Source: Antitrichia curtipendula
Lineage: Eukaryota; Streptophyta; Bryopsida; Hypnales; Leucodontaceae
Reading direction: 5' to 3'
NCBI GenBank assembly: GCA_951230915.1
Contig: OX579638.1
Location: 22,648,696-22,712,695 of the forward strand
DNA length: 64,000 bases
Shown here piece by piece: positions 34,301 to 47,184 of this stretch. The notes under the pieces were generated by a model. It was not told the origin of the DNA. It did no database searches and was given only the letters and a program-made list of their open reading frames with translations. The position numbers were made by a program, and so were the translations under genes. The stretch's first letter is position 1, and each line of letters begins with the position of its first letter.

Positions 34301-35700
34301 TTTTTAGAAAGTCATTTACAAGACAATTTTAGTCCTTGGCATCATCACAAGGTTAATATCATATAACAATGTGAAATGGGCATTTTTGAGATGATGTTTT
34401 GATATGACAATAGTAACCCTGTAATGTTGTTGTAGACACTAACTGTTTGTTTAGACACTAACATTTTTGAGATAATGTTTGTTGTAGACACTAACATTCG
34501 ATGACTTTGCCTAAGTCTACAACGGATGAAGGAAGGCATTTTTTCATACAATTTTTTTTTGATGTTGCTTGAGTACATTTTTAAAGAATAGTATTATTTC
34601 ACATTTTGTCATTACGGTATTATTGAATTTTCTGAAGAAGAAGATGCTTATTCAACCAATCACCCTTACAGTATTTTGGCCATTTCTTGCTATTTACTTT
34701 TAATGTGAATTTGAGTCCAACACTCCAACTAATGAAATGAAGCTTACCAAGTGTCATTTCTACTCTAATTGGAAATTTTGAAGAATTCATAAATTTCAAT
34801 ATTTTATATATAGCAGTATGAACTATGGGCCTAATGGTTTGTTAGTGAAAATTTCAGATTTTCAGTTATATTTGATATGAAATTTCTTCATTTTTTTCTT
34901 TAAAAATTCACAATAATTTCAAATTTTTCCCCAAAAAAATTTGAAAATTTATTGACCAATACTAGACCTATGACTTCATTTCTGAAAAATAAATATAAAT
35001 TTTTTCTTTCATATCTAGTTGCCAGTAAACAGAGTGAAGGACATCATATTAGTAACCCTAGAAGGCCGGGGGGGCAATTCACCCTGGCCCTACAGCAAGC
35101 CCCTACCGAAATTCTCCCGAAACTGAAGGCACGTCGTCTTCGGTTGCGGAGAACCTGAAGATGCTCTTTCGCTCCTCAACCCGAGAATCGTGAACTCGGC
35201 AAAGGCACGAACTTCGACGGACCTCCCGCACTCCCGCACACCGGAATTAGACATCGAACTATATTTCGCTACACAGGCAAAGCTTCAGTCTCTAATGTAC
35301 AACAATTCCCTGGAATCCAAAAATACACGACAACAGTAGTGCAACTAGCGTCGACAACGGCGGAATGAACTTCCAAAGACCTCAAGTGTTTTCCACACAA
35401 ACATTCACCTGGTTTTCTGGTAAAGATCACACTTAGGTGACAGTGTGACACCAGATCTGTCGGTCTCGTAGCTCAGACTGCTGCACTCGATCTCACCTTG
35501 GGATTCAGGGATTCTGGGCTTGCTTAATTAGATAGAAGTATGCGTGGGAGCAGAAGGCGGTATTCGAATCGAAGGAGATTAGATCGTGGCGTGGAGATCG
35601 GAAGACCTAGCATTTGTACCAACCTGTGTGACAAAGGATGCAGGGTTGATCTGATAGCTAGCTTGCAGTGTTGGATCTGAGGCTAGTCGCCGAGTTTCTA
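31357..35700. other. AT-rich intergenic DNA with relic repeats
   Basis: It contains a degenerate segment at about 32650-33480 that resembles the interior of the piggyBac-like elements (GTAGGATCTTGCACTAGAAC and following bases). It also has an (AAT)n microsatellite at 32881-32900 and short repeats of TGTAGACACTAAC at 34430-34495. From about 35050 the GC content rises toward the phytocyanin gene. No supported coding region. Confidence 0.45.
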
Positions 35701-36613
35701 ATGGCGCCGAGTACGCAGGGAAGAGGTCCAGTGCAAGCGACGGTTTTGGTGGTCCTTCTGGCATCGTTTCTGGAAGTGACGCACGCCGTGCAGTGGATTG
35801 TGGGTGACGATGCGCAGTGGAGCTACCTTCATGCGAATGCTGCCCAATCCTTTTACAACGACTGGGCGGCTAGCAAGACGTTCTCCACTGGTGACACGCT
35901 CCGTAAGTCTGCGAATCCCGGTTTCTGCCAATTGCATTCATTTGGAAGTTCCTTCCTGGTTCGTTTCTAGTAGTTGCTACGGGGCCCCAAAATCTTGACT
36001 TTCTAAGCTCGGAAAACTAGGGCTAGTTTATATAGATCGAAGGTTACTGCACCACTTTCACTGAAACCCGCCATTTCCACGAGTATGACGTTCTAGGAAT
36101 ACCGACAGGAACTGATTGCTCGATTTTGTTATTGAATGTATTCGTTTCCCGATCATCGTTTTCTGCAAAGTCTAACTCAGAGACGAATAAGGGTTTCAGC
36201 TCCATGCGCGGCATGTAAGGAGTTTTCACCAACGATATTGGTGTGATTGAACCTGCATTGCAGTTTTCGAATACGATAACACCACCCACACCGTGTTGCA
36301 GTTAGCGACCGGATCCGACTTCCTTTCCTGTAACTTGAAGGCCTCCATCACCAAGTGGACGACGGGATACGACTCTGTGTTCATTTCCAAGGCTGGGACG
36401 TACTACTACGTGTGCGGGTCTCCATCCCATTGCGAGCAAGGCATGAAATTCTCGATTGTAGCTACAGGGGATTACGTTGCTCCTCCTCCTGGCTCTACCA
36501 ATGGGACCACTGCACAAGCTCCGACTGCCAGCCACGCTACACCAGCAGCCCAGGTCTATTCTGGGGCTATAACGCTGCTCATTGGGGCCATGGCTCTTGC
36601 TCTCTTCGTTTAG
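35701..36613 (+). CDS. phytocyanin (uclacyanin-like), secreted and GPI-anchored
   Basis: Two exons, 35701-35902 and 36264-36613, joined by a phase-1 GT-AG intron of 361 bp, give 183 residues. Order: signal peptide (1 to about 29, VLVVLLASFLEVTHA), cupredoxin domain (about 30-135), Pro/Thr/Ala-rich linker, and a C-terminal hydrophobic tail (SGAITLLIGAMALALFV) typical of a GPI-anchor signal. All four type-1 copper ligands are visible: His76 (NTTHTV), Cys118, His123 and Met128 (VCGSPSHCEQGMK). Cys90 and Cys124 form the expected disulfide. It should therefore bind copper, unlike early-nodulin-like members that have lost the ligands. A Met axial ligand fits uclacyanin/plantacyanin rather than stellacyanin. 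It probably acts at the cell surface in apoplastic electron transfer. The ATG at 35701 is chosen because the signal peptide follows; an upstream in-frame TTG is ignored. Confidence 0.9.
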
Positions 36614-39600
36614 GTCAGTCGAAGCATTCTCATTGCAATGGCTGTTATCCCAAATTGCGCAAATTCCTCTGTCTGTCCAGCAAGCTTCTGTGCAGGCACA
36701 AAACTGGTTAAGAATTAGTGAAATCACTGGAGTGTGGAACTCTAACTTGTAGGAGATTGCCCATGGTTCTATAGCAGAGTTTTTTGTGCATTTGTTTAGA
36801 GAGATTACTAGTTGACCAGTCATGATATTTAATCCCTTTGGGGTCCGATTTTAACTAGTTTACATTGAACTTTTCCATTTGTCATCATTTTAGGGATAGT
36901 GTGAGTCACTGGAGAGTTCCAGGTCCAATGTACGCTCAATATCATGTGTTACTTCAATACATTCGGAAACTATTATGGATCCGTGACTGTTTATTATTCA
37001 CAATTTTGAGGCAAGGATTCGTATCATACTGCTCAAGGCAATCGAAAATCTTCAGAGAGTTGCCATATTTGGTGCTTTTTTTGAAGAGGCCAATTTTGAT
37101 AGCACTCGGGGAGAGGAACCACTTGCAATAAACTTAGATTCGTTACTGAGAGTACGCTGTCTATCTAACCTGGTGTTGTAAACCTCACTCCGTTGTTTCA
37201 ACACGAGTGCGTTTCGGTGATCGGTGAAATTGGTCCGTTCAGTTGCCTGACTGAAACCTCAGATCTACATCAGTCCTATTGAGCTCTTAATACTTGGAAA
37301 GTAGTAGTTTTTAAGCACTTGAATGTCACAATTTTGGTGCAATGAAACGATGCCATTCTAAGAGATATGGCCATTTTACTAGGAATTTAATTAGCATTTT
37401 CGCAATTTGACTGTTCAAGGTTGGCAGGGCAGCAATTAATATATACAGATATGTCAATATGTATATGTACGTCAATATGTTAATTTTTGCATATGTATGT
37501 ACGCAAGTGTATGTATATTAATTAATAAATGATTACTGTAAGTACAAGAGAGGTTTGGTGGAATGACACCGAATGGATAAATGATCCTTTGGTTGTCATT
37601 TATCTCAATAGAATGATTTGATTCTTAATGTGTCATTTTGTCCCACCTTAATTTCTCATTGAGAGGATTGGGAATTAGTCTTGTCACCAAATGGTTGACA
37701 AGGGTGTGTGGTAATGCTTTTGCCCCAACAATAAAGTCACTTATCATTTTGTATGCAGGTTAGGTTGCATGTCTCTAAATTATTGATTTCAAAAATCAAA
37801 AGGCATAATGAGCATAGTAGCTTGACTTCTTGTCCCACCAACCATGCTGACGTCTTGCAAATTTTGTATCAAATTTTAGATCGGCCACATCATAAATCTT
37901 ACAAGCTATTGAATATGAATCTAAAATAGGGAGGGCTCTCTAGAACATTCAACGCTGTGGAGCAGCATTGAGAGAATTCAAGTACTCTTTTTTTACCACA
38001 TTAGCTAGTGGTAGTTATTTTTAAAGATCTTGAACAAGTGGGACAAGATTTCAAAGCATTGAAAGGAAGTTTTAGTAGAAGAATATTGGTAGTATTGGGA
38101 ACTCAATACATGTGCTTGACAGGCAATCGAGGTCCTTGAAGAAGTCCCTCTCCAAGTGGTCGTCAGGAGGGCAAGTTCCAGTGTCACCAAGATGGGCAAT
38201 ATCACAAGTCCATCTGCTGTAGTAATTTCGAGAGCTGTGTAGCCTTCAAGCTTGTCACGGATGACCACTTCTTGTGCACGTTTGCAGATCGGTTGTTAGA
38301 AATTTAGGGTGATGTATACAGCTACATGACTGCAGGCAGATATCCTACGAATGCATTCTGTCGCAGCGTCACTTGGAACGATTCAATGCTAATCAAACTC
38401 ATTTGACAAACAAGATCAATCGGTGCAGGTATGGAAATGATTCTATCACAAGAAAATAAAAAAATCATTTAAGAATGTCCACGAGGATTGCAATCCCTCT
38501 ATCCTGTCATGTTGACAGCCAGATATATCATATTTATATATAGGACTTCGTCATGTGCTTCATGGAGAGCCGGTTTGAATTTTTCCTCAAATTGAACCTT
38601 AAGATCCAATGTAGGACCTCCGTTGCCATCTTTCTTACCGAGTGGCTGCAAGCGAATAATCGAATATGAAGTAATCACTTCTCCGACTGTTTGGAATACC
38701 CAGTCGACATTGACCGACCTGTGAAAACCACGTGCAACTGGAAGAGGCAATGGCATGCTTCCAGATTCGGTGCATCATTACGGGGAGAGGACGATACCAC
38801 TTGGTGGCAGCATTATTTCCCACCATATATTTTGCAGCTGTGTCATGAAAGCAGGAAATTTTTGTTAATTCTAAATGAGTTATATATGGTTCAAGTTTGC
38901 ATTGAGATTTGCAACTGACCCGAGATTCCCTTTCAGATTTCAGTGCAAGTTGTGTGGATTGTGGAATCATCTAATGTGCAATTTCATCCTCTGAGTAAGG
39001 AGGAAGATAGGTACTGGTCACTAATTATTCCCTCAAACTATTTTATCATTGTTGAGAAATTTCGAATGGTGTATTGAGCTGCATGACTGAAGATATCTTA
39101 AGTGAATGCAATTCTGTCACTAGGAACAATTCAATCAGCTAATCAAATTGACAATCGGGAACAACTGGTGCAGGCATGGAAAAGATTCTATGACAAGAAA
39201 ATAAAACATTATTTCAGAAGCACCACGAGGATTGCAATCCTGTCTTGTCAAGTTGACACGCAGATTTTTCATTCCGCTATGGTGGCATAGATAAAACGTC
39301 GCGAGCTTCATGAGGATTCGGTTTGAATTAAGTTCGTCGTGAAATTGAACCCAAACCCTGAATATTCTTCCGAGCAAGGGACATACCAAAAGAAACGGAA
39401 ATATCCGAATGCTGCCAAGCAATCCGGATTTCGTATATTGTAGCAAAACTGATCATGATCAAAACAGAGCCGGGTCCGACCTGCAACTCCGGACCCCGGC
39501 GTCCAAAAACGTACCACCTTCAGGACTAAAACTCTAGATCTAAAGTAAATTCAACAATTATCGTATTATGTTACAAATGATTTCGTCTCTACATCTTCCT

Positions 39601-39660
39601 ACACAGATCAAGTTCACTAAAGCTCCGTGCAATTGAACCAGCCGTCAAGTGACTAGCTAG
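36614..39660. other. intergenic DNA between phytocyanin and peroxidase genes
   Basis: The 3' flank of the phytocyanin gene, then AT-rich DNA with TATGTA-type runs at 37440-37520. Scattered open frames (for example 38499-38970) lack protein-like composition. The stretches 38330-38530 and 39080-39270 resemble each other (ATTCTGTC..CACTTGGAACGATTCAAT, ATCGGTGCAGG), a diverged duplication. Confidence 0.45.
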
Positions 39661-41463
39661 CTAGCGGTTGTACGAGCTGGCGCAGACAGGCGTCTCGGTG
39701 GATTTCGCCGGAATACAGATCGTCGGACTGATGGGATCAAACTCAAAGTTGCTGAAAGGACTGATGACCTTATCCATAGTATTCCTCACCCAGCACTGCT
39801 TGCGAATCTGCCCTTGCGTCCCCGTCAGGATGCCAATCTTGCTCATCTTCCGCATGGACTCCGCGAAGGCGGTGTAGAAAGCAGCCTGGTTGTTGGCATA
39901 CTTAGCGACGAGATCTTTCGTGCGGGGATCGGTGGACAAGTCCGCGTCGGAGGTGAGCACGCCGCGGCCTGCAACCAGACTGCGGAAGTAGCCGTTGTCG
40001 AAGAGTGTCGTGGTGTTGGGATCCAGAGCAGTTTTGCGATCCTCCCCATTCTGGGTACCTTCCAGACAGTACGCGTAAAGCTCCTGCCCATACTCGACGT
40101 CCGGGAATGGGTTGTTGCCCGTGCTGGCGAAGCGGTCTTGCATGAAGCTGGAGCAACGGGCTTGGCCGATGGTGTGAGCTCCTGCAACAGAAAATTAGGG
40201 CACAGACCACATTCAGAAAATGGTCAGAAAACGTATGGTAACATGGCTTGCGTGTTTCAGAGAGCCAAAATTGTGTGCACGGAGCTTTCAAAACTATGAC
40301 TTTCAAGTGCACAAAGCTCTTAGACTGGTATGGACCTGAGGTATAGAGTCCGCCAAGTTCCCTTAAATCCGCCATTGTAACAGAAATGAGGTTAAATGCG
40401 ATTTAACCTTGCTAAAGAACTAGCACTTGGAAGATTGGAACCAGAATGGCGTGCGTGATTCAGGAGGCCGACATTGTATGCCCAGAGTATTGAAAATTAA
40501 AGGACTTCGAAGTGCACAAAGCTCTGTACATACACTTGGACTGATATAGATCTGAAGAAAAGACTTCGCCGAGTTTATTTGAATGCGCCATTGTAAGAAA
40601 GGCGAGGTTAAATGCGATTGAACTTTGCAAAGAGGTAATGAAGGGTTCCAATATGTGATTCTTAGTGATCTAGTGTACCTGAGAGCGCGACCACATCGGT
40701 TAAGTTCATTCCTTGGTTGGCGAAGTTTTCAATGAGCCCTTGGACGTGAAGGAAGCCTCCGGGCATGTTGGTTTGTGCGGCAGTTGCAAACGAGTCCAGT
40801 GCATCTCTTCGCCCATACGCGAAGTAGATCTGAGGCCCTCCAGCCTGGACCACAACAATAGAAGAGAAATTTTTAATCACCACTGAATCTCTTACTAACA
40901 GAAATCTGCAACGAAAAGCCTAATTCAAGGCGCGGAATTGCTCTCACCTGTATCACGGCTTCCACAGCTACGGCCGCCAAGATATCGGCGCACGACACAA
41001 TGCCAGGACAGGCGGCCTCCAGGGAGTCCTTGATGGCGTCTATGACGAAGAACTTGCCCAGAGTGGCACTCTTCTCTTGATCTTTCTCAGCTAAGTTCAG
41101 CACCGTGGAGTTGATCAGAAGCGACCCATCGCATCCCTGGACAAAGCAGTCATGGAAAAACAAACGAAGAAGAAACGCGGGGGCCAGGGAATCATCCACT
41201 GTCGCCTCAACTACGTGGTCGTGCACGATTTGCTCAAACGTCGGACAGGATTGCGCGTAGAAGTCGTAATTCAGGGGAGTCCCCACGAAGACGTCGACGC
41301 CAGTTGGACGTGCTGGAAGCGGCGATGGAGTGGCGACTGGAGGGACCGCCTGAAGGAGGTTGCGTCTGCTGGAACCACTGAATGGACAACTTGCGCTTGC
41401 GACATGCAGAGATGCCAGTGCCAATAGGATACACAGCACAACAAAGCGTCCCTGTGGTGCCAT
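39661..41463 (-). CDS. class III secretory peroxidase
   Basis: Three exons on the minus strand (41463-40948, 40844-40679, 40181-39661) join in frame to 400 residues. The introns are GT-AG (103 bp, phase 0; 497 bp, phase 1). Signal peptide 1 to about 25, then an unusual Pro-rich stretch of about 40 residues before the mature start (NYDFYAQSCPTFEQIV). The distal haem site LLRLFFHDCFVQGCDGSLL has Arg100 and His104. The proximal site DVVALSGAHTIGQARC has His230. The conserved cysteines of the fold are present (73, 106, 111, 152, 158, 237 and C-terminal ones). It oxidises phenolics with hydrogen peroxide in the cell wall, or generates reactive oxygen. At 400 residues it is longer than the usual 310-350 because of the N-terminal insert and a C-terminal tail. 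No defect seen. Confidence 0.92.
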
Positions 41464-42995
41464 TGCTTTCCCAATTCTGAATCAAATCTTACCTCCAAAG
41501 AATTTTCAGATTAAGTTCTCCGAGACGGATCCACGTACTCGATCATGAATGGAGCTGTTCGTGCATCTGCATCTGCATCTGCACCATACCAGACCAGGAT
41601 TCAGCATCGAAACAACTGTCCTCTCTGATTGACAAAACAAAGCACAATCTCTCCTCAAGGATCGAAACTCCTTGCAAGAACTGAGCACTGTGAGTCAATG
41701 CAATGCAGCACCTGCTCAAGGCAAGTCTATTTCGCAAGATCTTCAAAAGCCAAAGCTAAAGACTACATGAGTACTTCGAAGATAACTCTACTGTGAACAA
41801 GCGAGAGGCCGCTAGTAAGTTTCGAGTACCTGAATACAAAAGTGATTTACATAGGCGCTGAGTGTAAGGAACACACCAATATTGGATCCCAACCTAGACC
41901 GCAATGGAGCTTAATCTTTGCTAATCAGATCGATGCAACACACAAAGTTGAAATGGAATCTCTAGTTCACAGAGCAACTTCGATAAGCAACTGATCGCCG
42001 ACGACCTGTGAGGTCGACAACCCCAGATCCACTAGCCTGACCACGTGAGAGTAAATGCTTTGACACAATGTTATGTCGGCAGTTGTCCTCTCACGTCGGT
42101 TAGCAGCATGCACTATTCAGGAATGCGAAGACCAAGTGGCTACCTGTTCACCCTAATTTCCCATTACACTAGAAAATGAGTTGCTCCGTTGCAGGAAGAA
42201 TAAGTTGATGAACTGTTCACCACATCAGCCACTGGAAATCAACCACCTTCCCACGATGTCCCACAAGTTCCTCAAATGGCTAAAAACTGAATGACACGTT
42301 TCGCTTTGCAATGGAATTCCATTTGCTACCGCATCCCCCATGATTCCAAGAAATAGGATAAAAATGGATCCAGGAAAAGGGATGGACACATGGACACATG
42401 GACACATGGACAACCCAGGAAAGTGAGAGCAAGGCCAGCTTCAGGTAATTCACATTACGGACCATACTAAGGAAAATAATACAAAATTCTGAGAATGCTC
42501 AGAATTTCGAACTCCTGGCGAACGAAATTGCTCCGAAGTTTTGATTTTCTTGGTTCATCCCAATTGACAGTGATCCTTATTATTTCCATTGCACAAGAGC
42601 GAGATATATTACAGAGAGCCGTCTGGGAGAGTTGAATTGCTCCACACAAACCCGAACAAAAAAAAAAAAATTTAGAAAAAAATGAACCGGTTGTTCTGGC
42701 CTTGAGATTATTCTGTCCGTGTCCGCTGGCGGCTCTTGCTCGGCAAGTAGCGTCCCGCTCGGCCCTAGATGCGCAGAACGCAAGATTCCCTTTGCGGCCG
42801 CAACTCTCGGCCCCGGGTTTGACTGAGCTCAGGAGGACTCCACTCGTGTTCGGGAAATTTTCGGTTGATTTCCTCCATCCACGGAAATGGACCGGGTTGG
42901 GCTTTTCACTTTTTTTGGGGGGGGGGTTGGAAACAAATGGACAATTCCCATTGATAATTGCATCCTCTCAACCACAAAATCTAGATAGATAAAAA
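41464..42995. other. upstream region of the peroxidase gene
   Basis: Contains a CATCTG hexamer run near 41562-41585 and an ATGGACAC octamer repeat at 42382-42412. A GC-rich island of about 200 bp at 42715-42900 is followed by a run of G (about 42922-42930). No coding region supported. Confidence 0.45.
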
Positions 42996-45296
42996 CTTCG
43001 GTCTTCAAAGAAGGTCGGCGTGAATAAAGTGTCTGTTTGTAATGACAATGAATCAGTGTCTTCGCAAAATCTACAGATTAATTTCTTATCATATCAATTC
43101 TCCACCAATCGATTAGTTTCCTCCAAACTCAAAGCGACACAGGCTACAAAAAAGTCCATTTTATACTTAAAGTACTAATGAATATTGCATCTTTGGATTA
43201 GGTGTGTAGTCCTTCCCGCATTGGCTGAGATTACACAAAGTATTCAATCATGGTGGGGATTTACACTTCAATTTGGCCAATGCCGGATGTCAAGGATTTT
43301 GCCTATTGAAGTTCCATTGTGTTTCTTCTTTGTTCTTTACAGTTTTTGATTGGACAAATTTTACATTCTTTTTTGGAAATTTTCTCTTCCACACTCAACT
43401 TAGTTAATCCATTTCTTAATGTTTTGCTCCAATTCCTACAAATATTGGAGCCTTTCATTTGACTCTAAATTTTGCAATCTTTTTGCAGCCCTTAGATGTT
43501 TAGATAAAGGTGAAGGTCCTTTCCACACTAGGTAAGATTTCTATGTGAATTTATGGTTAAAATAGACATGTTTAATTTGGTCAATGAATGTAAAGGGCAT
43601 GTGTTTGAGGCTCTCGAGTAACCTTTTTGCTACTTGTAGTTTTTGATTGTTGAAACTTTGCTACAAGTTTTTTAAATTTCCTTTTTTGTTGTTGTTGAAC
43701 AAGGTCATTTTTTAAATAATTTGTTGTTTATGATCAAGCAACTTTGGCAACACTCTTTTCTTGTTGTTGACTAAGGTCATTTTTTAGTATTTTGTTGTTC
43801 ATGATCAAGCAACTTCGGGTAATGCGTTGAGATGATAATTATTGTAAAGTATTGTTATTGTCAATCCTTATGTCCAACAACCAAGCCCTCCACCTCCTAT
43901 GTCAATGCTTGCCCTCCAAAATTTAAACCTTACATGGTACCTCATCCAGGTATTAATCACTCATTATTATCTCATGGCATCTAAAATTCACCAAATATTA
44001 AAAGGATTTAACATCCTTTGTTTTCAAAATGCAACCATTTTTTTTCCAATTCCACTAGCTAACTTTGAACTAGCTGGTAGGTTTTTCTAAACATTGTTCC
44101 ACCGTGTGAGGGAGGATAAAAATTTGGAACTCCAGTGCATTTTTACCTTGCAAAAAATATAGGAACAAATTATTTACTGCAAATGAAAAAATTTAGAATT
44201 TAGAATTCATATTTGGAATCCTAGCCCCCCGATTATAAATTAGAGGTCCCAAAATATAAAATTGACTACTTGTATAGGAGGCAAATTTTTTTATGCACAA
44301 CAAGCATAGGAAAAAAATTCTCACAATTCTTTGAAAGACTCACAGTTCTTTGAAAGGCTCGTAGCACTACCAGCTTTAGACAAATCCATCTCATGGAGCC
44401 TTCTGGACTTAATTCCAATTTTTCCCCAATAGAAAATTCAAGAACTTCTTATTTGCCGTGGATGATAAAATTTGAAAATTTTGAATTCATATTTGAAATT
44501 GTGGGTGCTTGCAAGAGAGACTAGTCAATTTTGACAAAAACAAAGGTCCCTACAGTAAATTAACTATTATGACTATTACATGCCGCCATTACGAGCGCCA
44601 TTAACAACAAGAGTTGTCAAACTTGGAAGACTGTTGATGATCCTCTTCATGACTTTATTCTGCATGAATTGCCAATTTGCCATATGTGAAGGAACATTGA
44701 AGTTAGAGATGGCAAAAATCACAATCTGTCCTCGACACATGATTGAGTACCGGTACTAAGCTCACAGGTCCAGAAATCACCCACCTAAGAGTTGAAATTG
44801 AATTTTGGGGAGGCGAAGCTTCTTGAAATAATTTTCAGTAAATTTTCTTGAAAGACAAGTGGAATTGGCATCTAAGGTAGTGTGCTCTAAAAGCGCCCAT
44901 CTTCTTGAAACCACCCCTATTTTTAGGTGACGAATGGAGATGAGGTGATCCTTAAATGGACCAGTTTAGCAACTGAATGCATTGAGGAAAAATTGCTTTT
45001 CTATTGCAAGAGCCAATCATTGTCTTTGATTTCTGCACATCTCTTTACAAGTTGCAAGTGGACAGATTTTGGAAGACCTATGATCACAAATAGGTGCCTA
45101 CGCCCTGAATATTTGAAATTCATAAGTAATTCAAAAATGCTTAGAAAAATACAAAACCACTTATGTTAGGTACCACATCTATTTTTCTTTCTTTGAAAAA
45201 TGATCTAAAAATATTTTAGTACACAAAAGCCTGTGAAAAAGGTGGACCAGCCCTTAAATGGTCGCTTTAAGAGCATACTACCTTAACCCAAGTAAC
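42996..45296. repeat. 1.9-kb tandem repeat unit, copy A (interrupted by a MITE)
   Basis: Starts CGGTCTTCAAAGAAGGTCGG and ends at GGAATTGGCATCTA. The MITE 44875-45283 is inserted just before the last bases. Copy B follows at 45297. Most of the unit is alignable between copies by eye; it is AT-rich and not coding in any recognised way. Confidence 0.8.
44875..45283 (+). mobile_element. TA-flanked MITE, copy 2
   Basis: 409 bp flanked by TA (44873-44874 and 45284-45285), with the termini AGGTAGTGTGCTCTAAAAGC and its inverted counterpart. It is inserted in repeat copy A. The matching position of copy B (48684-48685) has the single TA and no insert, which proves the exact ends. Confidence 0.9.
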
Positions 45297-45720
45297 TCCG
45301 GTCTTCAAAGAAGGCCAGCCTGAATAAAGTGTTTGTTCGTAATGACAATGAATCAGTGTCCCGGCAAAATCTACAAGGCAAGCTCTTGTCATATCAATTC
45401 TCCACCAATTGACTAGTTTCCTCCAAACTCAAATTGACACAAGCCAAAAAGTCCATTTCAAACTTAAAGTACTAATGAATATTGGATCTTCGGATTAGGT
45501 GTACAGTCCTTCCCGCATTGGCTGAGATTTCAAAAAGTAATCACTCATGGTGGGGATTTACATTTAATTTGGCCAATGCATGTCAAGGATTCTGCCTATT
45601 GAAGTTCCATTGTCTCCTCTTTGCTCTTTACAGTTTTTGGTTGGACAAATTTTACATCTTTTTTTGGAAATTTTTATTTCCACACTCAACTTAGTTAATC
45701 AATTTCTTAATGTTTTGCTC

Positions 45721-46538
45721 CAATTCCTACAAAGATTGGAGCCTTTCATTTCTCTAAATGGTGGTCTTTGAATTTTGCAACCTCTTTGCAGCCCTTAGAT
45801 GTTTAGGTAAAGGTGAAGGTCCTTCCAACACTAGGTAAGAGTTTTTTGTGTATTTATGATTTGAATATACATGCTTAATTTAGTCAATGAATGTAAAGGA
45901 CATGTATGTGAGGCTTTGGAGTGACCTTTTTGCTACTTGTAGTTTTTGATTGTTGAAATTTTGCTATGAGTTTTTTGAATTTATAGCAAAAATATTTTGT
46001 TGTTCATAGACTCATAGTCAAGCAACTTTCGGCAATGCGTTGAGTTGATAATTACTACAAGGTATTGTTATTGTCAATCCTTAGGTCCAACAACTAAGCT
46101 CTCCACCCCCTATGTCAATACTTGTCTTCCAATTCCTACAAAGATTGGAGCCTTTCATTTCTCTAAATGGTGGTCTTTGAATTTTGCAACCTCTTTGCAG
46201 CCCTTAGATGTTTAGATAAAGGTGAAGGTCCTTCCAACACTAGGTAAGATTTTTATGTGTATTTATGATTTGAATATACATGCTTAATTTAGTCAATGAA
46301 TGTAAAGGACATGTATGTGAGGCTTTGGAGTGACCTTTTTGCTACTTGTAGTTTTTGATTGTTGAAACTTTGCTATGAGTTTTTTGAATTTATAGCAAAA
46401 ATATTTTGTTGTTCATAGACTCATAGTCAAGCAACTTTCGGCAATGCGTTGAGTTGATAATTACTACAAGGTATTGTTATTGTCAATCTTTAGGTCCAAC
46501 AACTAAGCTCTCCACCCCCTATGTCAATACTTGTCTTC
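45721..46538. repeat. 409-bp tandem duplication
   Basis: The segment starting CAATTCCTACAAAGATTGGA at 45721 repeats at 46130 almost without change. The single equivalent in copy A starts at 43431. It is therefore younger than the 1.9-kb duplication. Confidence 0.85.
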
Positions 46539-47184
46539 CAAAATTTGAACCTTACATGGTAGCTCATCAAGGTATTAGTCACTCATTATTATCTCACGAC
46601 ATCTAAAATCTGCCAAGTATTAAAAGGATTTTATATCCTTTGTTTTCAAAATGCAACCATTTTTTTCCAATTCTACTAGCTAACTTTGAACTGGCCGATA
46701 GTTTTTTCTAAACATTGTTCCACTCTGAGGGAGGGTAAAAATTTGGAACTCCAATGCATTTTTACCTTGGAAAAAAATTCAAAAATGTAGGACCAAATTA
46801 TTTACCGCAGATGAAAAAGTTTTAGAATTTAGAATTCATATTTGGAATCCTAGCCCCCGATTAGAAATTAGAGGTCCCAAAACATAAAATTGACTGCTTA
46901 TATAGGAGGCAAAGTTTTTTTATACATAACAAGCATAGGAAAAAAAATTCTCACCACTCTTTGAAAGGCTCATAGCACTACTAGCTTTAGACAAATCCAT
47001 CTCATGGAGCCTTGTGGACTTAATTCCAATTTTTTTCCTAATGGAAAATTCAAGAACTTATTATTTGCCGTGGATGATAAAATTTGAAAAATTTGAATTC
47101 ATATTTGGAATTGTAGGTGCTTGCAAGAAAGACTAATCAATTTTGTAGCATTTTGGCAAAAATAGAGGTTCCAACAATAACTAC

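Noticed and set aside
35440..35530. tRNA-like stretch (GTAGCTCAGACTGCTG)
   Set aside because: Only a D-arm-like phrase is present; no complete cloverleaf or T-arm could be drawn.
38499..38970. Two overlapping minus-strand frames between the phytocyanin and peroxidase genes
   Set aside because: Short, without motifs, and within a diverged direct duplication; no splice pattern joins them into a gene.
39814..40299. Plus-strand frame of 161 codons opposite the peroxidase
   Set aside because: It is a shadow of exon 3 of the peroxidase, with no independent signal. The same applies to 61662-62159 and 61736-62011 opposite or within the receptor kinase.
44927..45169. 80-codon frame inside the MITE, with a similar frame at 23357-23560
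   Set aside because: It is shared only because the MITE copies are alike. The element is 410 bp with no transposase motif, and the frame uses no conserved start.
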